Origin: Streptomyces sp. RKAG290
GTDB lineage: Bacteria; Actinomycetota; Actinomycetes; Streptomycetales; Streptomycetaceae
Assembly (NCBI RefSeq): GCF_023701695.1
Contig: NZ_JAJOZC010000001.1
Span: 186,001-250,000, forward strand
DNA: 64,000 bases
Direction of reading: 5' to 3'
The notes under the pieces were generated by a model. That model ran no database searches. It saw only the letters and a list, made by a program, of their open reading frames with translations, and had not been told where the DNA came from. The position numbers were made by a program, and so were the translations under genes. This document shows positions 1 to 7,929 of the stretch, piece by piece. Each line of letters opens with the position of its first letter. The stretch's first letter is position 1.

Positions 1-2
1 CC

Positions 3-620
3 GCGATCGACGACAACGGCGACGGCACCGGCTACACGGCGGGGATCGTCGGTTTCTGTTCCGGTACGCACGACATGCTGACGTTCGTCGAGGCGTTTAC
101 CAAGGACCACCCCGACAGTCCGCTGACGCCTTTCGTCCCGGCCCTGCGCAAGGTCGACGGCTCCGGCTCGCACCAGGGCCTCGACCCCGGCTTCACGGCC
201 GCGTGGAAGAAGTCGGCCACTGACCCGGCGTTCCGCGCCGCCCAGGACCGGGTCAGGGACGAGCAGTACTTCGAGCCGGCGGTACGGCTGGCCAAGCTGG
301 ACGGGCTCGGCACCCTGGGTCAGTTCATCTACTTCGACGCGATGGTGCTGCAAGGGACCGGGACGGACGCGGACGCCTTCTACGGCATCCGGAAGGCGGC
401 GCTGGCCGAGGCGGACACCGTCGACGAGGGCGGGGACGAGAAGGCGTATCTGGACGCCTTCCTGGACGCCGCGCGCGCCGTGATGAAGTCGAAGAAGAAC
501 CAGCAGGACACCTCCCGCATAGACACGGCGCAGCGGGAGTTCCTGTACGACGACAACCTGGGGCTCAAGCCGCCGCTGACCTGGAAGATGTACGGCGAGA
601 CGTTCCGCGTCCCGTCCTGA
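3..620 (+). CDS. csn: Chitosanase, GH46 family (5' end cut by window edge)
   Basis: Secreted endo-chitosanase that hydrolyses beta-1,4-glucosamine links in chitosan. Only the last 205 residues are inside the window; signal peptide and the catalytic Glu lie upstream of base 1. The frame is open from base 3 and shows the GH46 segment GDGTGYTAGIVGFCSGTHDM, whose GDG Asp matches the second catalytic acid of the family, then LGQFIYFDA and the terminal DTSRIDTAQREFL block. The C-terminus (PPLTWKMYGETF) ends where known Streptomyces chitosanases end, so the 3' end is complete. It converges on the WhiB-like gene with a 9-nt gap. Confidence 0.93.
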   Translation, partial: AIDDNGDGTGYTAGIVGFCSGTHDMLTFVEAFTKDHPDSPLTPFVPALRKVDGSGSHQGLDPGFTAAWKKSATDPAFRAAQDRVRDEQYFEPAVRLAKLDGLGTLGQFIYFDAMVLQGTGTDADAFYGIRKAALAEADTVDEGGDEKAYLDAFLDAARAVMKSKKNQQDTSRIDTAQREFLYDDNLGLKPPLTWKMYGETFRVPS

Positions 621-629
621 CCCCGGGCT

Positions 630-884
630 TCAGCCCTGCTCGCGCCCGACTCTGCGCAGCCGGTCCCGCTCCTTCTCGGAGAGCCCGCCCCAGACACCGA
701 AGCGTTCGTCGTTGTCGAGGGCGTACTCCAGGCAGGCCAGCCGCCCTTCGCAGGCGTTGCAGAGCTGTTTGGCCTCCCGGGTGGAGCTGCCGGGGGCCGG
801 GAAGAAGAACTCGGGTCCCGCTTGCGCGCAGAGCGCTGTCTCCTGCCAGGCGAGAGCGGGGTCGGTCATGGTGTTGATCTGCAT
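630..884 (-). CDS. WhiB-like (Wbl) iron-sulfur transcription factor
   Basis: 84-residue Wbl protein. The four Fe-S cysteines are C19, C42, C45 and C51 in the pattern C..C-x2-C-x5-C, followed by the family's turn GVWGG and the basic tail RDRLRRVGREQG. Family members bind a 4Fe-4S cluster and act with principal sigma factors on development or redox genes. The ATG at 884 (MQINTMTDP) is chosen because the family starts just before the first cysteine; the open frame upstream of it is the shadow of the neighbouring VOC gene. Which Wbl subclass it belongs to cannot be settled from sequence inspection. Confidence 0.92.
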   Translation of the reverse strand: MQINTMTDPALAWQETALCAQAGPEFFFPAPGSSTREAKQLCNACEGRLACLEYALDNDERFGVWGGLSEKERDRLRRVGREQG

Positions 885-961
885 GCGGCACACAGTGCCC
901 TGCCGCGATAAACGACTGATCAACGAGGCATCAATCCCGGGCCGATGGCGCCGGCGCCGGA

Positions 962-1762
962 TCAGCCGGCCGGCGTCGGCGCGCTCTTGATCACGGCGAA
1001 CGCCGCACCGTACGGATCGGTGACGTCGGCGAACGTGCCCACGCCCCGCACCTCCAGCGGTTCCCGCGTCAGCCTGCCGCCCAGCCGCTCGGCCTCCGCC
1101 ACCGCGGCGTCGCAGTCGTCGACCTCGATGTACGGCAGCCAGTGCGGCCCCACGACGGCCCGTACGGGCACGGCTTCGAGCGGGACCAGGCCGCCGAAGC
1201 CGGCCTCCTCGCCGCCGCCCGAGGTCCGGATCAGTGTGTACGAGCCGCCGCCGTCCGGGTAGGGGACCTGTGCGCTCTCCCAGCCGAAGACGGCGTGGTA
1301 GAACGCGGCGGCGGCCGGCACGTCCGGCGTGCAGAGCTCCGCCCAGCACAGGCTGCCGGTGTCACCGACGACGCCGAGTCCCGGAATCAGCTTCGGCTGC
1401 CAGACGCCGAAGTACGCCCCGGCCCGGTCGGTGAACCCGCCCATCCGGCCGAACTCCAGCACGTCCATCGGGGCGAACGCCGCCGCCCCGCCGGACTCCC
1501 GCACGAGCTGTGCGGTGGCGTCGGCGTCCGCCGTCTGGAAGTACACCGACCAGGAGGGCTTGGACTGCTCCTCGGCGACCGTCATCGCGCCGCCGACCGT
1601 CCTGCCGTCCAGCGTGAACATCCCGTAGCCGCCCGTCTCGGGGCCGCCGGGCTCGTACTCCCAGCCGAAGAGAGCGGTGTAGAAGGCCGTGGCCCCGTCG
1701 AGGTCCGGTGTACCGAGGTCCATCCAGTTGGGGGCTCCGTCGACAAAACGGGTGGTGAGCAT
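962..1762 (-). CDS. Two-domain VOC (glyoxalase/bleomycin-resistance fold) protein
   Basis: 266 residues made of two vicinal-oxygen-chelate repeats. Domain 1 (about residues 8-120) begins WMDLGTPDLDGATAFYTALFG; domain 2 (about 135-255) begins WAELCTPDVPAAAAFYHAVFG. The repeats share the D-x-x-A-x-x-FY-x-x-FGW signature, so the gene arose by internal duplication. Actinobacteria carry many such CFP30-like proteins, usually annotated as hydroxylase or glyoxalase-like without a proven reaction. The ATG at 1762 is preceded by AAGGAG at proper spacing, which rules out the in-frame upstream ATG at 1798. It stands alone between the Wbl gene and the sulfur operon; substrate unknown. Confidence 0.88.
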   Translation of the reverse strand: MLTTRFVDGAPNWMDLGTPDLDGATAFYTALFGWEYEPGGPETGGYGMFTLDGRTVGGAMTVAEEQSKPSWSVYFQTADADATAQLVRESGGAAAFAPMDVLEFGRMGGFTDRAGAYFGVWQPKLIPGLGVVGDTGSLCWAELCTPDVPAAAAFYHAVFGWESAQVPYPDGGGSYTLIRTSGGGEEAGFGGLVPLEAVPVRAVVGPHWLPYIEVDDCDAAVAEAERLGGRLTREPLEVRGVGTFADVTDPYGAAFAVIKSAPTPAG

Positions 1763-1892
1763 GGTGCGCTCCTTCGGTCGTCCCGGTCCCGGACGCATGG
1801 GTTCTCCGCCCCTCCGAGTCTTGCACCGGGCACCGACAACCGCAGTCCGTCGGCGGCGCGGTGCCCGCGCCGCCGACGGACGGATCCCCCGT

Positions 1893-2965
1893 TCAGCGGG
1901 TGACGCCCAGCGCCGGCAGCACCGTCTCGGCCACCCGGTAGGCCTCCTCCAGCAGGGGGTTGCCGGAGAGGATGAAGGTGTCCACGCCCAGCTCCTCGAA
2001 CTCCTTCAGCCGCTCGACGACCTGGGCGGTCGATCCCACCACGGCCGTGCCGGGGCCCGGGCGGAAGAGGCTCATGCCCGGCCACATGTTCGGGTGCACC
2101 TCCAGCTCGCGGGCGCGCGCGGGGACCTTCCCGCCGTGCTGGCGGAACTGCCGCTGCCAGCCCACCCCGTCCTCGCCCGCCCGGTCGCCGAGCTGACGGG
2201 CGTACGTCGCGTCGCTCGTGACGTCGAGCAGCCGGTCGGCCGCGGCCCAGGCCTCGTCCTCGGTGTCCCTGACGATGAGGTGCAGCCGCAGCCCGATCCT
2301 GAGCGTGCGGCCGTACGCGGCGGCCCTCGCCCGGACCTTCGCCAGCTTCTCCGCCAGCAGGTGCGGGGCTCGCCCCAGGTCAGGAAGACATCGACGTGCT
2401 CGGCCGCCATCTCGATGCCGGGGTCGGACGAGCCTCCGAACCAGAGCGGGATGTGCGAGTCCTGGACCGGCTTCAGCTCCCGGAAGGAGGCACCGGCGTT
2501 CTTCAGGTCGTAGAAGCGGCCCTTGTGGTCGAACACCTCGCCGGCCGTCAGCCGCTTCACGATCGACCAGTACTCCGCGCTCAGCTCGTACCGTTCGTCG
2601 TGCTCCACATGGAGGCCGTACTCCTGCAGCGTCTTGGTCGAGCCGTTGACCACGTTGAAGCGCAGCCGCCCTCCGAAAAGGGTGTCGAAGCTGAGCGCCA
2701 TCTTGGCCAGCAGGGTCGGCGGGATGAGCCCCGGGTGGACGGCGAGCAGTGGTTTGAACCGGGTGCTGGTGGAGGCGGCGAGTGCGCTGCCGAGCGGCCA
2801 CACGTCGTACAGGTCGGTGGCCAGCAGCGCGCCGCTGTAGCCGAGGCGTTCGACCGTTCCGGCCAGCTGGGCGAGGTAGCCGAGATCGACCGGGCGCCGG
2901 CCCGCCGGCTCCCAGGGATAGGCGCCCTCGCGCGGGATGATGTACCAGAGGACTTCGGTCGCCAT
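1893..2965 (-). pseudogene. ssuD: FMNH2-dependent alkanesulfonate monooxygenase (SsuD), one -1 frameshift
   Basis: SsuD oxidises alkanesulfonates with FMNH2 and O2, releasing sulfite and an aldehyde. The N-terminal part (2965 down to about 2370) has RPVDLGYLAQLAGTVERLGY, FNVVNGSTKTLQEYG, ERYELSAEYW and WFGGSSDPGIEMAAEHVD; after VFLTWGEP the frame is lost. The rest continues one base off: HLLAEKLAKVRARAAAYGRT, GLRLHLIVRDTEDEAWAAAD, TFILSGNPLLEEAYRV, stop at 1893. Restoring one G/C in the GGGG run at 2365-2368 gives a normal protein of about 357 residues, so a base-calling deletion is likelier than a decayed gene. It is the last gene of the sulfur operon, 4 nt after its neighbour; no flavin reductase is seen nearby. 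Confidence 0.88.
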
Positions 2966-2969
2966 GTCG

Positions 2970-3857
2970 TCATACCGCCTTTTCCGCGGCCGTACGGGCG
3001 CGGGCGTGGCCGACGGTGACCGGCCGGTCGATGAAGCCGGTGCGCAGGAAGATGTCCGCGGCCTCCTGCTGCTCGGCGATGAACGCGTCGGTGACCGGTT
3101 CGATCGTCCAGGGCAGGGATTCGAGCGCGGTCTCCCAGTCGTCGGCCGATCCGCCCAGGTCGGCCGCGGCGATCTCGGCGGCCTGCCGAGGATGCGCCGC
3201 CGCCCAGTCGTCGGCGCGCTGCAGGGCCCGGGTGAGTGCCTCGATGACCTCGGGCCGTGATTCCGCCAGCTCGCGGCGGGCGAAGAAGACGGAGCGGTCG
3301 CTGATGACGTCGCCGGTGCGGATCAGGGTCCGCAGTCCGCCGGTGCGCCGGGCCGCGGCCAGCCGGTCGCCCTGGGCGACCCAGGCGGCGATCTCCCCGG
3401 TGCGTACCAGCTGTTCGCTGTCGTCGGTGCTGCGGACGGCTGTGATGTCGTCGGCGTAGGAGAGTCCGGCGTCGTCGAGGGCCTTGGCGATCAGATGGGT
3501 CTGCCAGGAGCCGATGGCGAGGTGCACGGTCGAGCCCTTGAGGTCGGCGACCGTGCGCACGGGGCTGTCCTCGGGGACCAGGAGCGCGCCGTGTTCGGGG
3601 CGCGGGGCGGAGACGGCGGTGTAGACGATGTCGTGACCGGCGGCCTGGGCGGTGATCGGCGGCGTCGACCCGGTGCCGCCGAAGTCGATGACGCCCTGGG
3701 TCAGGAGTTCACCGGTGCGGACGCCGTTGGTGTACGGGTGGAAGACGACGCTCTCGCCCAGCGGGGCCAGCTCCTCCTGGGCGAAGCCCAGGCGGGAGAG
3801 GTGGTACAGGTGGTAGAGGGACGGATTGCTGCTGTGGACACCGATGGTCAGGGTCAT
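2970..3857 (-). CDS. Substrate-binding-protein-like (SsuA/NMT1 fold) protein without signal peptide
   Basis: 295 residues with the SsuA/TauA-type fold: IGVHSSNPSLYHLYHL near the start, GVIDFGGTGSTPPITAQAAG, VADLKGSTVHLAIGSWQTHL and the terminal FIAEQQEAADIFLRTGFID. It starts directly with MTLTIGV, with no signal peptide, lipobox or positively charged leader, so it should stay in the cytoplasm, unusual for a binding protein. The start at 3857 abuts the SsuB stop (3858), so no longer N-terminus fits the operon. Lying between ssuB and ssuD, it may be a cytoplasmic ligand carrier or an enzyme built on the binding-protein fold like DszB; I cannot tell which. Certainty is good on fold, poor on function. 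Confidence 0.8.
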   Translation of the reverse strand: MTLTIGVHSSNPSLYHLYHLSRLGFAQEELAPLGESVVFHPYTNGVRTGELLTQGVIDFGGTGSTPPITAQAAGHDIVYTAVSAPRPEHGALLVPEDSPVRTVADLKGSTVHLAIGSWQTHLIAKALDDAGLSYADDITAVRSTDDSEQLVRTGEIAAWVAQGDRLAAARRTGGLRTLIRTGDVISDRSVFFARRELAESRPEVIEALTRALQRADDWAAAHPRQAAEIAAADLGGSADDWETALESLPWTIEPVTDAFIAEQQEAADIFLRTGFIDRPVTVGHARARTAAEKAV

Positions 3858-4617
3858 TCAGATCACTCCGGCTTCGGCACGGTCGTGGGACGGGGTGGGC
3901 TTCGGGGCGGTCGCGACCCCGAGGTCGTCGAGCAGGCGGCGGCGCAGGGCGGCGAACGCGGGATCACCGGGGTCGCGGGGCCGGTCGACGTCGACGGTCT
4001 CGTCGGTGACGAGCCGGCCCTCGCGCAGCACGGCGACCCGGTCGGCAAGTCGCACCGCCTCGTCGACATCGTGGGTGACCAGCAGAACGGCCGGCCGGTG
4101 CCGGCGGCACAGCTCGCCGACCAGGTCCTGCATCTTCAGCCGGGTCAGGGCGTCGAGCGCGGCGAACGGCTCGTCGAGCAGCAGGAGTTCGGGCTCCCGG
4201 ACCAGGGCGCGGGCCAGTGCGACGCGCTGCGCCTCGCCGCCGGAGAGAGTGGCCGGCCAGGCCTCGGCGTGACTCTCCAGTCCGACCTCGGCCAGGGCCC
4301 GGAGCCCGTGCGCGGAGCGGCTGCGCGGCAGCGCGACCGTCACATTGGCGAGGACCTTCTTCGACGGTACGAGGCGGGGCTCCTGGAAGACGACGGTGCG
4401 GGCCCGGGGACGAGCACCTCTCCCCCGTCGGCTCCGTCGAGGGCGCCGAGAATCCTGAGCAGCGTCGTCTTCCCGCTGCCGCTCGCGCCCAGCAGGGCGA
4501 CGAACTCCCCCGGGCGATGTCGAGTCGCAGTCCGTCGAGGACGGCCCGGTCGCCGAAGACGCGGCGCAGGCCCCGTACCCGTACGGCGGGACCGGCGGTC
4601 GGCTCGGTGGTGGTCAT
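3858..4617 (-). pseudogene. ssuB: Sulfonate ABC transporter ATPase (SsuB-like), two -1 frameshifts
   Basis: ATP-binding subunit of the aliphatic sulfonate importer. It starts with ATG at 4617 (MTTTEPTAG) overlapping the ssuC stop. Three reading frames must be joined. Frame 1 runs to RLDIARG; frame 2 carries [20 protein letters not shown] (Walker A) to EVLVPG; frame 3 carries [35 protein letters not shown] (signature), LLLLDEPFAALD (Walker B) and VTHDVDEAVRLADR (H-loop). The breaks sit at the C run 4507-4511 and at about 4399-4409 (GGCCCGGGG). Adding one base at each gives about 253 residues, normal for SsuB, with every ATPase motif intact. Two -1 errors in G/C-rich tracts in an otherwise perfect gene point to sequencing rather than decay. 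Confidence 0.88.
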
Positions 4618-5447
4618 CGGGCGGCTCCCTGGGGGGTGCGCCACGGCATCAGCACGCGTTCCAGCAGCCGCACGACGATGTCGGCACTCAGGCCGAGGAG
4701 TCCGTAGACGAGGATGCAGACGGCGAGGATGTCGGTGCGGGCGTAGCTCTGTGCCTGCGACATCAGATAGCCGATGCCCGCGGTGGCGTTGATCTCCTCC
4801 GCGGCGATCAGCGCGATGACGCTGAGTGTCATGGAGAGCCGCAGCCCGGCGAGCAGGGACGGCAGCGCCCCGGGCAGGACGACCTCGCGCACCAGGGCGA
4901 GGCGCCCCATGCCGAAGCTCCGCATGGCCTCGACGAGCTTCGGGTCGGTGTTGCGCACCCCGCTCGACGTCGAGACGTACATCGGGAACGTGGTGGCGAC
5001 GGCGATGAGCAGGATCTTCGCCGTCTCGTTGATCCCGAACCAGACCATGAACAACGGCACCAGGGAGAGGAAGGGAACGGTGCGCAGCGTCTGGAGCGAG
5101 GAGTCCAGGAGTTCGTCGCCGAGCCGGGTGAAGCCGGTGGTGATACCGAGCGTCAGCCCGGCGGCGAGCCCGATCAGGAGGCCGAGGCCGGAGCGGGTGA
5201 GGGAGGTGGTCAGGGCGTCAGGCAGCTGGCCGTTGCCCCACAGTTCCCCTACTGCCCGCAGCACTTCGCCGGGGGATGCCAGCACATCCGGGGTGAGGAG
5301 TCCGGTCGCCGAGGCCACCCACCACAGGGCCAGCAGGGCCACCGGCCCGATGGTGCGGACGGCGAGCGCGTAGCCGCGGCTGCGGGCCTTGCGCAGCTGG
5401 GGACGGGGCCGGACGAGCCCGGTGGGCGGCGCCGCGGTGTCGCTCAT
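4614..5447 (-). CDS. ssuC: Sulfonate ABC transporter permease (SsuC-like)
   Basis: 277-residue integral membrane subunit of an SsuABC/TauABC-type importer. About six hydrophobic segments are visible ([38 protein letters not shown] and others), with the EAA loop that docks on the ATPase near residues 185-215 ([20 protein letters not shown], then [13 protein letters not shown]). The start at 5447 overlaps the binding-protein stop and its own stop overlaps the ssuB start, both as ATGA, indicating translational coupling. The cytoplasmic N-terminus is Arg/Pro-rich. Members also serve taurine or nitrate systems; the SsuD partner in this operon favours sulfonate. Confidence 0.92.
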   Translation of the reverse strand: MSDTAAPPTGLVRPRPQLRKARSRGYALAVRTIGPVALLALWWVASATGLLTPDVLASPGEVLRAVGELWGNGQLPDALTTSLTRSGLGLLIGLAAGLTLGITTGFTRLGDELLDSSLQTLRTVPFLSLVPLFMVWFGINETAKILLIAVATTFPMYVSTSSGVRNTDPKLVEAMRSFGMGRLALVREVVLPGALPSLLAGLRLSMTLSVIALIAAEEINATAGIGYLMSQAQSYARTDILAVCILVYGLLGLSADIVVRLLERVLMPWRTPQGAAR

Positions 5448-6466
5448 GTCAGTTTCCCGACATCGAGCAGGTGCGCGGCGACATCGACCTCGGTCCTGGT
5501 GACCTTCTGCTCGGCGTAGAAGGCGGCGACGTCCTTGAAGCGCGCGATGTCCCGCGGGCCGATGGGCTCGACCGTGCCGCCCTTGGCGGTGAACTCCGTC
5601 TGGACCTGCTCGGCCTTTCCGGTGACGGCGGTCGGGCCGACGTCCGTGAAGACATTGAGGTACGCGGCCGGGTTCCGCTTCTCCTTGGCGCTCGCCTCGT
5701 GGAGGTACTGGTAGAGGGCCTTCACGACCTTCGGGTGCTGCTCGGCGAAGTCCGTCCGCACGGCGTTGAGGCTGTAGTTGTCGGAGCCGATCGCCGCCCC
5801 GTCGGCGACGAAGTGCGCCTTGCCGCTGCCGATCTCGGCGACCGCGTAGGTGGCCCAGACCGCCCAGGCGTCTACCTTGCCGGCGTTGAAGACCGCCGCG
5901 GTCTGGTCGGGCCGCAGGTAGACCCGGGTGACCTTGTCCGCCGGGATGCCGGCCTTGGCGAGGGCCTTCAGCAGCAGGTACTCGCCCGTGCCGCCCTGGT
6001 TGACGGCGACCTTCTTGCCGACCAGATCCGCCACCGACCCGATTCCCGAGCCGTTCCTGACCAGGATGCCCTCCCCCGCGGCGTCCGGGGCCACGGCGGT
6101 GAAGAACTTGAAGCCGGGGCGCTGGGCGAGTGAGGTGATGCCGGAGGTGATGGAGCCCGTGGCGATGTCCAGCTGACCGGCGTTCATCGCCTGGGCGGCC
6201 GGGGCGAAGGGGCCGGCGCTGCCGGTCCACTGCACCTTGGCGCCCACCGCGGACAGGGCCGCCGCGAGGCTGCCGTCCTTCTTGCCGAGGGCGAGCACAC
6301 CCGAGTTGCCCGGGTCGGGGATGCGGACGGACACCGTGGACCGGCTGCCGGAGACCTGACCGGCGCTCTCGCTCCCGGACGTGCCGCAGGCGGTGAGGGC
6401 GACGAGCGCGGTGGCCGTCAGGAGTGCCGGAACGAGCGTGGTGCGCAGTGGTCGGGGGAGATTCAT
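5444..6466 (-). CDS. ssuA: Aliphatic sulfonate-binding lipoprotein (SsuA-like)
   Basis: Extracytoplasmic solute receptor of 340 residues. It begins with a lipoprotein signal peptide ending in the lipobox LTAC (acylated Cys27) followed by a Ser/Gly linker. The mature part has the SsuA fold: VSVRIPDPGNSGVLALGKKD, AMNAGQLDIATGSITSG, VADLVGKKVAVNQGGTGEYL and KVDAWAVWATYAVAEI. The ATG at 6466 is preceded by GGAGGAA. It sits 20 nt after the DszB-like gene and overlaps ssuC by 4 nt. It is the only exported protein of the operon and so the probable ligand receptor for SsuBC; the ligand itself (alkyl or aryl sulfonate) cannot be read from sequence. Confidence 0.9.
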   Translation of the reverse strand: MNLPRPLRTTLVPALLTATALVALTACGTSGSESAGQVSGSRSTVSVRIPDPGNSGVLALGKKDGSLAAALSAVGAKVQWTGSAGPFAPAAQAMNAGQLDIATGSITSGITSLAQRPGFKFFTAVAPDAAGEGILVRNGSGIGSVADLVGKKVAVNQGGTGEYLLLKALAKAGIPADKVTRVYLRPDQTAAVFNAGKVDAWAVWATYAVAEIGSGKAHFVADGAAIGSDNYSLNAVRTDFAEQHPKVVKALYQYLHEASAKEKRNPAAYLNVFTDVGPTAVTGKAEQVQTEFTAKGGTVEPIGPRDIARFKDVAAFYAEQKVTRTEVDVAAHLLDVGKLT

Positions 6467-6486
6467 GATGAGGGGTTCCTCCGGGC

Positions 6487-7491
6487 TCAGGGGGCGGGGG
6501 TTCGGCGGGTCAGTGCGGCCGCGCGGCGCAGGGGCTCCGGGTCGGCCCAGGCCGCCACGTCGACGGGCTCGGGCAGGAACCCGTGGGCGCGCAGCCCGGA
6601 CTCCTGTGCGGCGAGCAGGGCGAGGCGTTCGGCGGACAGGTCGGGGTGGAGGGTCAGATGGGTGCCGGGCCGGTAGGCCCCGGCGACACCGTCGGCGCCC
6701 GCCCCGGTCTCCGCGCCGAGGATGCGGTCGACCTCGGCGGGCTGCCCGGCGGCCCAGTCGGCGGCCCTCAGCAGCACGGCGAGGAAGCGGTCGACGAGTC
6801 CGGGGTGGTCGTCGAGGAGCTGCTGATGGACGGTGATGGGACGCGGGGTGCCGTTGTTGACGCGGAACCGGCGGTCGGGCAGGTCGTCGAGTTCGACGGC
6901 CACCTCGGCGCCGGCCCGGCGTGCCGCCTCCACCGCGAGCGCGCCCTTGACGTACACGGCATCGACCTCGCCGCGGCGCAGCGCGGCCAGTTCGGCCGCC
7001 CACTGGCCCTGGTGCCCGGTGGCGGGCACGTCGACGAGCGCGGCGTCGTCGAGCGCGAGGCCGGCGGAGGCGAGCGCCCCCTCGAAGCCGCGCAGCGCCA
7101 TGGCCCGCCAGAAGTCGATGGCGATGTCGTGCTTCGGTACGGCCAGCCGCAGTCCGCGCAGGGCGTCGGCGCCGCGGATCCCGGAACCGGGCGCGACCAG
7201 TACGGTCTGCCGTTCCTCGATCCAGGTGAGGCCGACCAGCCGGGTGCGTTCACCGCGTGAACGGGCCCACAGGGCCGGGACGTTGCCGCCCTCCCGGAAG
7301 AGCCCGGTCAGGGCGTGGGTGTAGTGCGCGGCACGGTCGGCGTCCGGGGCGGCCTCCTGGAGGGAGCGCACGGTGATGCCGTCGGCGGCGAACTCCTCGG
7401 AGAGCCACTGCCGGTCGGCGGCGATGCCGGTGGCGGTGGGTACGGGACAGCGGGTGAACCAGAGCGTCCGGGGCAGGACGGCATGCGTCAT
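6487..7491 (-). CDS. DszB-like desulfinase / cytoplasmic binding-protein-fold protein
   Basis: 334 residues, no signal peptide. Pipelines would call it an ABC substrate-binding protein, but it carries the active-site arrangement of 2'-hydroxybiphenyl-2-sulfinate desulfinase (DszB), a cytoplasmic enzyme on the same fold. C15 lies in RCPVPTATG (DszB: CPVPNA with nucleophile C27), and H56 is followed exactly ten residues later by R66 and then G69 (FREGGNVP), matching the spacing of DszB H60, R70 and G73. Later motifs are RTRLVGLTWIEERQ and GEVDAVYVKGALAVE. First structural gene after the leader peptide, upstream of the SsuA-like gene. Inference: a C-S bond-cleaving enzyme acting on a sulfinate. 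The alternative, a non-catalytic carrier, remains open. Confidence 0.75.
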   Translation of the reverse strand: MTHAVLPRTLWFTRCPVPTATGIAADRQWLSEEFAADGITVRSLQEAAPDADRAAHYTHALTGLFREGGNVPALWARSRGERTRLVGLTWIEERQTVLVAPGSGIRGADALRGLRLAVPKHDIAIDFWRAMALRGFEGALASAGLALDDAALVDVPATGHQGQWAAELAALRRGEVDAVYVKGALAVEAARRAGAEVAVELDDLPDRRFRVNNGTPRPITVHQQLLDDHPGLVDRFLAVLLRAADWAAGQPAEVDRILGAETGAGADGVAGAYRPGTHLTLHPDLSAERLALLAAQESGLRAHGFLPEPVDVAAWADPEPLRRAAALTRRTPAP

Positions 7492-7579
7492 GGGGGTCTT
7501 CCCGAGGATCGGCGGAGCAGGGGGTGGCGGCGTGGCACGTACGTCCCGGTTCCGGGCAGCGCGTACGGCAAGGGCCCGT

Positions 7580-7600
7580 GCCGCGTCGGAGCGACGCGGC
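7580..7600 (-). promoter_or_regulatory. Candidate attenuator hairpin between leader peptide and sulfur operon
   Basis: GCCGCGTC and GACGCGGC form an 8-bp perfect GC stem with a 5-nt loop. It lies 33 nt after the leader-peptide stop and about 90 nt before the first structural gene. There is no following U-tract, so if it terminates transcription it is not a classical intrinsic terminator; a translational or Rho-linked mechanism is equally possible. Confidence 0.4.
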
Positions 7601-7633
7601 GGGCGGGGAAAGGGTGTGGGAAGAGCGGGAAGG

Positions 7634-7744
7634 TCAGCGACAGGCGGCGCTGGACACGCGGGCCAGGTCGATGTGACGGCGCAGCGTGAGGGCGAGCAGG
7701 ACCGGAGCGGTGCGGTCGGGGGTCGCGATTCGGCGGCCGGCCAT
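7634..7744 (-). CDS. 36-residue leader peptide of sulfur-metabolism type
   Basis: Short gene ATG 7744 to TGA 7634, preceded by AAGGGAG. The peptide ends LRRHIDLARVSSAACR, the hallmark of the actinobacterial 'putative leader peptide' family (R-x-H-x-DL-x-RV-x-SA-x-CR) found ahead of cysteine, sulfate and sulfonate assimilation genes. A cysteine codon is the second last sense codon, as expected if ribosome stalling on tRNA-Cys supply is the signal. It is followed by a hairpin (7580-7600) and then the DszB-like gene at 7491. Attenuation by such Cys-containing leaders is known in mycobacteria; here it is inferred from position and sequence only. The longer in-frame extension upstream lacks coding character. 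Confidence 0.82.
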   Translation of the reverse strand: MAGRRIATPDRTAPVLLALTLRRHIDLARVSSAACR

Positions 7745-7842
7745 GGCACTGCTCCCTTCAGCTCGTCGGTGGTGACGGGCTGCAGCCTGCCACGGACCGG
7801 GGCCGCCCACAACTCGCTTCCCATGATGTGGGATTGAGTGTG

Positions 7843-7853
7843 AACACAGTGTT
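7843..7853. promoter_or_regulatory. Palindrome AACACAGTGTT, candidate operator
   Basis: An 11-bp perfect palindrome sits in the 185-bp divergent region between the leader peptide (start 7744, minus) and the IclR gene (start 7930, plus). A second imperfect palindrome, TTCCCATGATGTGGGA (about 7818-7833), lies beside it. An IclR-type regulator commonly binds in such divergent spacers; no binding data exist, so this is positional inference. Confidence 0.35.
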
Positions 7854-7929
7854 TCCCAGCAGGGATGAGTGCCTGTGCGACTCCCGTAATGTGGCAACGT
7901 CGGGCACCCCACGAGTGGAGAGTGAACCC

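Noticed and set aside
1893..4617. Sulfur operon genes as true pseudogenes
   Set aside because: The breaks are single -1 events at G/C-rich tracts in genes with complete catalytic motifs and preserved stop/start overlaps, and the same error type recurs in unrelated genes of the window.
3495..5519. 674-codon plus-strand open frame
   Set aside because: It is the antisense shadow of the SsuB/SsuC/binding-protein genes; long antisense frames are expected in about 72% GC DNA and its product is Gly/Arg/Asp-rich with no family.
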